Below, in pieces: positions 7,021 through 12,054 of a stretch of DNA of 12,054 nt. The DNA lies in the NCBI GenBank assembly GCA_016650135.1, contig JAENWH010000028.1, forward strand, positions 1 to 12,054. The letters run 5' to 3'. The notes beneath the pieces are model-generated. The model was not told the origin of the DNA. It searched no databases and saw only the letters and a list, made by a program, of their open reading frames with translations. A program made the translations under genes and the position numbers. The number at the start of each line of letters is the position of its first letter. Within the stretch, counting starts at the first letter, position 1. The stretch comes from Peptostreptococcaceae bacterium. Lineage in GTDB: Bacteria; Bacillota_A; Clostridia; Peptostreptococcales; Anaerovoracaceae.

Positions 7021-7851
7021 ATGGATTTTTCAGAAAAATGGGGAACAAGCGTTGAAAACGCAGTTGAATTAGCCCTATTAGATCTTAAACTAACAAAAGA
7101 ACAGGTAGAGATTATAGTTTTAGAAGAACCTTCAAAGGGTTTTTTCGGAATTGGATCAAAGCTGGCAAAAGTAAGAGTTGAGAAAAAAACTTATAAGCCT
7201 GAGAAGGTTAAAGCTCCTGAAATAAAAGAAGAAGCTAGATCAGTCAGACAACAGCCAAGAACAGTCCGGGAAGAAGCACGATCAGCAAAGGAAGAAGCTC
7301 GAACAATCAGAGAAGAGCCTAGAACAAAGCCGTTTTTTGAAGTTCATAAGAAAGAAACAAATTTCGAAGGATTAAGGCAGGAAAAACCTGAAAATTTAGT
7401 GCCGGTTGCAGAAGATAACAAGGTTCTGACATTTTTAAAAGAGATAACTCTGAAAATGGGGCTTGAAGTTACCCTTGAAGCAAAAGAGAATGAAGACATC
7501 ATTTATGTTGACATAGAAGGTAAAGATTCTGGAACGATTATTGGCAAAAGAGGGCAAACTTTAGATGCTATTCAGTATTTAACAAGTCTTGTTGCAAACA
7601 AAGGTGATGGCAAATACATAAAGGTAGTCGTAGATGCTGAAAATTATAGACAAAAAAGAGAGAAAACCCTTGAACAGTTAGCGAACAGGCTTGCGTTAAA
7701 GGTTACAAAGTCAAGAAAGAGTGTAAGGCTTGAGCCAATGAATCCTTATGAGAGAAAGGTAATTCATGCAACGCTGCAGAGCAACCCGGAAGTCACAACA
7801 CGCAGTGAGGGAGAAGAACCATACAGAAGGGTTATAATAGACTTAAAATAA
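7021..7851 (+). CDS. jag: RNA-binding protein Jag/KhpB (Jag-N, KH and R3H domains)
   Basis: Jag/KhpB is an RNA-binding protein usually encoded next to yidC and linked to cell division and envelope regulation in Gram-positive bacteria. The 276-residue protein has a Jag-N domain at about 1-56 (ending GFFGIGSKLAKVRVE), a charged linker, a KH domain at about 134-206 with the GKRG loop at 175-178, and an R3H domain at about 213-276 (PYERKVIH at 242-249). The linker contains five tandem 7-residue units at residues 70-104, of the form [EQ][EQ][AP]R[ST]xx. An AGGAGG-like site precedes the ATG. A strong terminator follows and ends the rpmH-jag transcription unit. Confidence 0.95.
   Translation: MDFSEKWGTSVENAVELALLDLKLTKEQVEIIVLEEPSKGFFGIGSKLAKVRVEKKTYKPEKVKAPEIKEEARSVRQQPRTVREEARSAKEEARTIREEPRTKPFFEVHKKETNFEGLRQEKPENLVPVAEDNKVLTFLKEITLKMGLEVTLEAKENEDIIYVDIEGKDSGTIIGKRGQTLDAIQYLTSLVANKGDGKYIKVVVDAENYRQKREKTLEQLANRLALKVTKSRKSVRLEPMNPYERKVIHATLQSNPEVTTRSEGEEPYRRVIIDLK
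7228..7332 (+). repeat. Five tandem 21-bp units in the jag linker
   Basis: Units at 7228-7248, 7249-7269, 7270-7290, 7291-7311 and 7312-7332 encode EEARSVR, QQPRTVR, EEARSAK, EEARTIR and EEPRTKP. Units 1, 3, 4 and 5 begin GAAGA; unit 2 is the most diverged at the DNA level. The period is a multiple of 3, so changes in copy number would keep the frame. The result is a linker alternating acidic and basic residues between the Jag-N and KH domains. Confidence 0.9.
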
Positions 7852-7855
7852 ACTG

Positions 7856-7884
7856 ATAACCCGTGTTTACACGGGTTATTTTTT
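7856..7884 (+). terminator. Strong intrinsic terminator after jag
   Basis: A perfect 10-bp stem ATAACCCGTG / CACGGGTTAT (7856-7865 and 7870-7879) closes a TTTA loop and is followed by five T. It starts 5 bases after the jag stop and ends only 16 bases before the mnmE ATG. mnmE must therefore depend on read-through or on a promoter not recognised here. Confidence 0.93.
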
Positions 7885-7900
7885 AACTCTGGGGAGAACA

Positions 7901-9271
7901 ATGGAAAATACAATAGCAGCAATTGCCACCGCTTATGGAGAGGGTGGAATAGGAATTGTAAGAATTAGTGGAGAAATGGCCAAGGAAATCCTTGACCAAA
8001 TTTTTGTTGGAATAAATGATAAGCTTGTAAAAAATCGATACCTAACATATGGTCATATAATGGATCGGGATACGGGCAAAATTATTGACGAAGTATTGGT
8101 TTCATATATGAAGGGACCGAAGACCTATACAACAGAAGATGTTGTGGAAATTAATTGCCATGGAAGTATTATTTCTTTAAGAAAAACCTTAGAGCTGGTT
8201 TTAAGTAAAGGAGCAATACTAGCCGAGCCGGGAGAGTTTACGAAAAGAGCTTTTTTAAATGGCAGGCTGGATTTGATCCAGGCCGAAGCGGTTATAGATT
8301 TAATCAGAGCCAAGAGTGATAAAAGCTTTGAAATTTCCATCGATCAACTGGAAGGATCTCTTTCTAAAAAAGTTTTAGAAATAAGAAAAATGCTTTTGGA
8401 TTTGCTGATTAAACTAGCGGTTAACATTGATTATCCAGACGAAGATATAGAAGAATTAACATATAAAGAGATTAAAAAAAGCCTATTGCTAATAAGCGAT
8501 ATGATTGAAACTTTAATGTCTACAGCGGATACGGGAAGGTTAATTCGAGAAGGACTTGCAGTTTCAATCATTGGGAAAACAAATGTTGGAAAGTCATCAT
8601 TAATGAATGCATTGCTTCGTGAAAGCAGGGCAATTGTTACGGAAATTCCAGGAACAACAAGAGATACAATTGAGGAGTTCCTGTCAATAAAAGGTATCGC
8701 AATTAAACTGACGGATACGGCCGGAATAAGAGATACTGAAGATACAATAGAAAAAATCGGGATAGAAAAAAGTAAGGAATCTTTTAATAAAGCGGATTTA
8801 ATAATTTTTGTTCTAGATGGCAGCAGTGAGCTTTCTAGGGAAGATAGAGAAATAATTGAAATAATAGGAAAAAGAAAAAGCCTTGTTTTAATTAATAAAG
8901 GGGATCTTGAACAGAAAATTGATACAAAACAAATAGAGAAATTAATTCCTGAAGCCAAGGTGATTCTCACAATAGCAACTGAAGGAGCAGGAATTGATGC
9001 TCTAGAAAAAGAGATAGGGGAACTGGTTTACGGTGGCAGGGTAAGGCAGGGAGAAAGCATGCTGGTTTCAAATGTAAGGCAGAAGAACTTACTTGAAAAA
9101 GCGGGTGAGGCAATAAATGAGGCAATTGAACAGACTGAAGCTTTTGTGGCTATGGACTTTTTAGAAATTGATGTAAAGACAGCATGGGAGCTGCTTGGAG
9201 AAATCATTGGAGAAACATTTTCGGAAAATATAATAGATGAAGTCTTTGAAAGATTTTGTCTGGGAAAATAG
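7901..9271 (+). CDS. mnmE: tRNA modification GTPase MnmE
   Basis: MnmE, in complex with MnmG, installs the carboxymethylaminomethyl group at C5 of the wobble uridine (U34) of certain tRNAs, using a folate one-carbon donor and GTP hydrolysis. The 456-residue protein has the N-terminal folate-binding domain (about 1-118), a helical domain, an inserted Ras-like G domain and the C-terminal FCLGK motif with Cys453. G-domain motifs are the P-loop GKTNVGKS at 225-232, GTTRDT at 251-256, DTAG at 272-275 and NKGD at 332-335. The ATG at 7901 has a GGGGAGA ribosome site. mnmG follows 6 bases later, so partner proteins are made together. It begins a second rightward block after the jag terminator. Confidence 0.98.
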   Translation: MENTIAAIATAYGEGGIGIVRISGEMAKEILDQIFVGINDKLVKNRYLTYGHIMDRDTGKIIDEVLVSYMKGPKTYTTEDVVEINCHGSIISLRKTLELVLSKGAILAEPGEFTKRAFLNGRLDLIQAEAVIDLIRAKSDKSFEISIDQLEGSLSKKVLEIRKMLLDLLIKLAVNIDYPDEDIEELTYKEIKKSLLLISDMIETLMSTADTGRLIREGLAVSIIGKTNVGKSSLMNALLRESRAIVTEIPGTTRDTIEEFLSIKGIAIKLTDTAGIRDTEDTIEKIGIEKSKESFNKADLIIFVLDGSSELSREDREIIEIIGKRKSLVLINKGDLEQKIDTKQIEKLIPEAKVILTIATEGAGIDALEKEIGELVYGGRVRQGESMLVSNVRQKNLLEKAGEAINEAIEQTEAFVAMDFLEIDVKTAWELLGEIIGETFSENIIDEVFERFCLGK

Positions 9272-9277
9272 GGTAAC

Positions 9278-11158
9278 ATGAAACCGATATTAATGGAAGA
9301 TTATAATGTTATAGTAATAGGAGCAGGTCATGCCGGATGTGAGGCTGGACTTGCTGCTGCACGTATGGGGGAAAAAACGCTGATGCTTTCAATTAATCTT
9401 GAGGCAGTGGCCATGATGGCATGCAACCCTTCCATCGGGGGGACAGGGAAAGGACACCTTGTAAGAGAAATAGATGCACTGGGCGGCGAGATGGGAATTA
9501 ATATTGACAAAACTTTTATTCAAAGTAAAATGTTGAATACCGCGAAAGGCCCTGCTGTTCATTCGTTGCGAGCGCAGGCTGACAAAGTAAGATACCACGA
9601 GGAAATGAAAAAGACAATTGAAAAAGAAAAGAACCTTGATTTAAAGCAGGGTGAGGTTATTGATTTAATTGTGGAAGAAGGGCAGGTAAGAGGTGTTCTT
9701 CTTAACACGGGAGCCGCCTATAGAGCAAAAGCAGTAATCATTGCAACTGGAACCTTTTTAAGAGGTAAGATATTCATTGGAGAGTGGTCGTTTTTTAGCG
9801 GACCAAATGGGTTGTCGCCGTCAATGGAACTGGCTGATAATTTAAAGAAACATGGAATAGAACTAAGAAGATTTAAAACGGGAACACCAGCAAGGATATT
9901 GGGTTCAAGTTTAGATTACAGTAAAATGAAAGAACAGTCAGGTGACGAGAAAATTGTTCCGTTTTCATTTATGAATGATGAATTAGAATGTGAACAGGTA
10001 AGTTGCTGGTTAACGTATACAAATGGAAAAACTCATCAGATAATCAGAGATAATTTTCATAGATCCGCTCTTTTTGGAGGACAGATAGAAGGCATTGGTC
10101 CTAGATACTGTCCATCAATAGAGGATAAAGTAAACAGGTTTTCAGAAAAAGAAAGACATCAGACGTTTATTGAACCGGAAGGAAGAAGTACTGATGAAAT
10201 GTATATTCAGGGAATGTCGTCTTCACTTCCTGAAGATGTGCAGGAAGTTTTTTATAAAACAATACCAGGTCTTGAAAATTCCAAAATTATCAGGCCGGCG
10301 TATGCAATTGAGTATGACTGCATTGATCCTTTAAATTTGAAAATTAATTTGGAATCCCGACAAATAAAAAATCTTTTTTGCGCGGGGCAGTTTAATGGAA
10401 GTTCCGGGTACGAAGAGGCAGCCGCTCAGGGGCTTGTAGCAGGAATAAATGCCAGCCTGACAATAAATGGTAAAAAACCTTTCGTTTTAGATAGAAGTGA
10501 GGCTTATATTGGCGTTCTAATTGACGATTTGGTTATCAAAGGGACTAATGAGCCATATCGAATCATGACGTCGAGAGCTGAATATAGGCTAGTATTAAGG
10601 CAGGACAATGCTGATTCAAGACTTACAGAGAAAGGATATTCCCTTGGATTGGTAAATATGGAAAGATATACCAAATTTTTAGAAAAAGCAAAGCAGGTAG
10701 AAAAGGAGAAGAAAAGATTAGAGGAAACGATTGTGTTTCCAAATGAGGTTCTTAATTTTATGGAAAAAACCGGCAGCACGCCGCTTCAAAATAAAATTTC
10801 TCTGGCAGACCTGTTAAAAAGACCTGAGATTACTTATGATCTGCTGGCCGAAATAGATAAAGACCAGCCTAATATATCAAGCCATGGTAAAACGCAAATA
10901 GAGGTTCATATTAAATATGAAGGTTATATTAATAAGCAAATTAAACAAATTGAACGATTTAAGAAACTGGAAGGCAAAATTATCAGCCAGGAGTTGGATT
11001 ATTCTAAAATAGAGGGTCTTCGAATAGAAGCTTTTCAGAAGTTAAACCAATTTAAGCCATTATCTCTTGGACAGGCCTCAAGAATATCAGGCGTATCCCC
11101 AGCGGATATTAACGTCCTTTTGATTTACCTGGAAAGGGAAAGAAGAAAAGGAAAGTAA
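9278..11158 (+). CDS. mnmG: tRNA uridine-5-carboxymethylaminomethyl modification enzyme MnmG (GidA)
   Basis: MnmG is the FAD-dependent partner of MnmE in wobble-uridine modification. The 626-residue length is normal. It carries the dinucleotide-binding motif GAGHAG at 15-20, the segment [12 protein letters not shown] at 48-59 with Cys49, the [11 protein letters not shown] motif at 274-284 with Cys278, a FAD-contacting [18 protein letters not shown] at 368-385, and the MnmG signature [20 protein letters not shown] at 431-450. The C-terminal part is the helical MnmE-binding domain. The ATG at 9278 has only a weak site (AGGGTAA); a second ATG at 9293 has none. Close spacing suggests coupling with mnmE. 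The stop lies within the first copy of a 24-bp tandem duplication. Confidence 0.98.
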   Translation: MKPILMEDYNVIVIGAGHAGCEAGLAAARMGEKTLMLSINLEAVAMMACNPSIGGTGKGHLVREIDALGGEMGINIDKTFIQSKMLNTAKGPAVHSLRAQADKVRYHEEMKKTIEKEKNLDLKQGEVIDLIVEEGQVRGVLLNTGAAYRAKAVIIATGTFLRGKIFIGEWSFFSGPNGLSPSMELADNLKKHGIELRRFKTGTPARILGSSLDYSKMKEQSGDEKIVPFSFMNDELECEQVSCWLTYTNGKTHQIIRDNFHRSALFGGQIEGIGPRYCPSIEDKVNRFSEKERHQTFIEPEGRSTDEMYIQGMSSSLPEDVQEVFYKTIPGLENSKIIRPAYAIEYDCIDPLNLKINLESRQIKNLFCAGQFNGSSGYEEAAAQGLVAGINASLTINGKKPFVLDRSEAYIGVLIDDLVIKGTNEPYRIMTSRAEYRLVLRQDNADSRLTEKGYSLGLVNMERYTKFLEKAKQVEKEKKRLEETIVFPNEVLNFMEKTGSTPLQNKISLADLLKRPEITYDLLAEIDKDQPNISSHGKTQIEVHIKYEGYINKQIKQIERFKKLEGKIISQELDYSKIEGLRIEAFQKLNQFKPLSLGQASRISGVSPADINVLLIYLERERRKGK

Positions 11159-11183
11159 AGGGAAAGAAGAAGAGGAGACTGAA
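11136..11183 (+). repeat. 24-bp tandem duplication at the mnmG-rsmG junction
   Basis: The blocks 11136-11159 and 11160-11183 are directly adjacent and agree at 20 of 24 positions by my alignment. The first copy encodes the last mnmG residues (RERRKGK) and its TAA stop. The second copy supplies the AGGAGA ribosome site of rsmG and ends exactly at its ATG. The block is purine-rich. The TAA of copy one corresponds to an in-frame TGA in copy two. Confidence 0.85.
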
Positions 11184-11894
11184 ATGAATCAGCTGAAAAT
11201 GGCGCTGGAACAGTTAAAAATTGAGACTTCAACGAAAATGCTCAAAACATTTCAAGCATATATGGAAGGCATTCTGGAATGGAATGAAAAGATTAATCTG
11301 ACTGCAATCACGGATAAGGGTGAATTTATCAGAAAACACTATATTGATTCGTTGCTTTGCTATGAGTTCAATGAACTGCAAAGAGCCGATAAAATAATAG
11401 ATGTAGGAACAGGAGCGGGATTTCCAGGTATTCCGCTCGCCATAGTTTTTCCTGAAAAACAGTTTGTCCTGATGGACTCGCTGAAGAAGAGACTTAATGT
11501 TATAGATGAGCTTTGTAAAGAACTTGGAATCAATAATATTGTAACACTGCATGGAAGAGCAGAGGATCTGGCAAGGGACCGTAAACACAGAGAAAGATAT
11601 GATCTATGCGTCGCTAGAGCGGTTGCGAACATCGCAGTATTAGCTGAATACACTATGCCGTTTATTAAAGTAGGTGGAAGCCTTTTAGCCTATAAAGGCT
11701 CGGATTTCAAAAGAGAGTTGGATGAAGGCCAAAAGTCTATAAGCCTTATGGGGGGTAAATTGGCAGGCGAAAGAGCTGTTGCAATTGAAAATCTTGGATT
11801 AGATCATAAAATAATAATTATAAACAAAATAAAGAACACACCGATGGAATACCCGAGAAAAGCCGGAACTCCTTCCAAAGAGCCGTTAAAATAA
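11184..11894 (+). CDS. rsmG: 16S rRNA (guanine527-N7)-methyltransferase RsmG (GidB)
   Basis: RsmG uses S-adenosylmethionine to methylate N7 of G527 in the 530 loop of 16S rRNA; loss in other bacteria gives low-level streptomycin resistance. The 236-residue protein is a Rossmann-fold methyltransferase. Visible are NLTAITDKGEFIRKHYIDSL at 38-57, the SAM-binding loop DVGTGAGFPGIPLA at 73-86, and VARAVANI at 143-150, all family hallmarks. The ATG at 11184 follows an AGGAGA site. The last codons (KEPLK and stop) form the 5' arm of the terminator, so the C-terminus is partly shaped by that structure. It is the last gene of the mnmE-mnmG-rsmG block. Confidence 0.97.
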   Translation: MNQLKMALEQLKIETSTKMLKTFQAYMEGILEWNEKINLTAITDKGEFIRKHYIDSLLCYEFNELQRADKIIDVGTGAGFPGIPLAIVFPEKQFVLMDSLKKRLNVIDELCKELGINNIVTLHGRAEDLARDRKHRERYDLCVARAVANIAVLAEYTMPFIKVGGSLLAYKGSDFKRELDEGQKSISLMGGKLAGERAVAIENLGLDHKIIIINKIKNTPMEYPRKAGTPSKEPLK

Positions 11895-11916
11895 TTATTT
11901 TAACGGCTCTTTTTTT
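11877..11916 (+). terminator. Intrinsic terminator overlapping the rsmG 3' end
   Basis: A perfect 16-bp stem, AAAGAGCCGTTAAAAT (11877-11892) with its complement (11897-11912), closes an AATT loop, and TTTT follows. The rsmG stop codon (11892-11894) lies at the stem-loop boundary. Because the reverse strand also carries an A/T-rich flank, it could partly act on leftward transcripts, but no leftward gene is seen here. Confidence 0.93.
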
Positions 11917-11918
11917 AA

Positions 11919-11934
11919 TGTTTCACGTGAAACA
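11919..11934. other. parS centromere-like site, perfect match
   Basis: TGTTTCACGTGAAACA is a perfect 16-bp palindrome identical to the known bacterial parS consensus bound by ParB/Spo0J. It lies between the rsmG terminator and the ParA-type gene, about 6.6 kb from the upstream DnaA-box cluster. It probably nucleates ParB spreading and SMC loading for origin segregation. It also lies just upstream of the par gene's leader, so ParB could influence its expression. Confidence 0.96.
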
Positions 11935-11957
11935 AGTTAATTTGACAAAAAAACATG

Positions 11958-11986
11958 TGGTGAAAAAGTTTGTAGTGATATATAAT
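11958..11986 (+). promoter_or_regulatory. Candidate promoter for the ParA-type gene
   Basis: A consensus -10 TATAAT lies at 11981-11986. The best-spaced -35 is TGGTGA (11958-11963, 17-base spacer), which matches poorly. A perfect TTGACA at 11942-11947 is 33 bases from the -10, too far to pair with it, and has no -10 at the right distance. Transcription from this -10 would start about 30 bases before the gene. Confidence 0.4.
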
Positions 11987-12020
11987 TAAAGACAATATAA
12001 AAACAGTAGGAGGTACTATT

Positions 12021-12054
12021 TTGGGAAAAGCAATAGCTATTTTTAATCAAAAAG
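12021..12054 (+). CDS. soj: ParA/Soj-type chromosome partitioning ATPase, first 11 codons (partial)
   Basis: Only MGKAIAIFNQK is visible before the right edge. This matches the start of Soj/ParA proteins (MGKIIAI.NQKGGVGKTT), with the deviant Walker A motif expected just beyond the window. The start is TTG at 12021, supported by an ideal TAGGAGGT ribosome site (12007-12014) 6 bases upstream. Such ATPases work with ParB and parS to move newly replicated origins. Position after rsmG and beside a perfect parS strongly supports the call, although the frame is too short to prove it. The noc gene found between rsmG and soj in Bacillus is not present. Confidence 0.85.
   Translation, partial: MGKAIAIFNQK

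Noticed and set aside
7833..7838. Consensus TATAAT near the end of jag as an mnmE promoter
   Set aside because: There is no -35 at 16-18 bases and no extended -10; it is explained by coding of the VIIDL tail.
8431..8970. 179-codon minus-strand open frame opposite mnmE
   Set aside because: It is an antisense shadow of a complete, motif-rich mnmE and is Ser/Ile-rich, with no recognisable domain.
11942..11947. Perfect TTGACA as the -35 of the ParA-type gene
   Set aside because: No acceptable -10 lies 16-18 bases downstream; the TATAAT is 33 bases away.

Overview
The window is the chromosomal replication-origin region of a low-GC Gram-positive bacterium. It is most likely a member of the Clostridia: the gene order, the AT-rich codons, strong AGGAGG-type ribosome sites and a short YidC without a lipoprotein Cys all fit, but the genus cannot be read from the sequence. 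Nothing here looks like a mobile element, CRISPR array, rRNA/tRNA cluster or unknown defence system. The interest lies in origin architecture and small local oddities.

Left arm, minus strand, reading away from the origin: dnaA (5191 to 3860), dnaN (3705 to 2593), recF (2582 to 1479) and gyrB (from 1301, running off the left edge). These supply initiator, sliding clamp, a recombination/repair mediator and a topoisomerase subunit. The small S4-domain gene (yaaA/rlbA) often found between dnaN and recF, and the remB-type gene often found between recF and gyrB, are absent here. gyrB has its own good SigA-like promoter.

Origin: a bipartite oriC flanks dnaA. Upstream of dnaA (about 5249-5334) are three perfect DnaA boxes, one sitting in the -35/-10 spacer of the predicted dnaA promoter and two forming an inverted pair. 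Downstream of dnaA (3721-3830) are four DnaA boxes followed by GGCC, six consecutive DnaA-trio triplets and an AT tract. This is the layout of a Bacillus-type basal unwinding element.

Right arm, plus strand, also reading away from the origin: rpmH, rnpA, yidD, yidC, jag/khpB, a strong terminator, then mnmE, mnmG, rsmG, another strong terminator, a perfect parS site, and the first 11 codons of a ParA/Soj-type gene that runs off the right edge. The first block covers ribosome and RNase P assembly plus membrane protein insertion. The second modifies tRNA wobble uridines (MnmE/MnmG) and 16S rRNA (RsmG). The last starts the chromosome segregation locus. All genes are co-directional with replication away from oriC.

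Local oddities: five tandem 7-residue repeats in the Jag linker; a 24-bp tandem duplication spanning the mnmG stop and the rsmG ribosome site; the last rsmG codons forming one arm of its own terminator; and an unusually AT-rich dnaN/recF segment beside a much more GC-rich gyrB.
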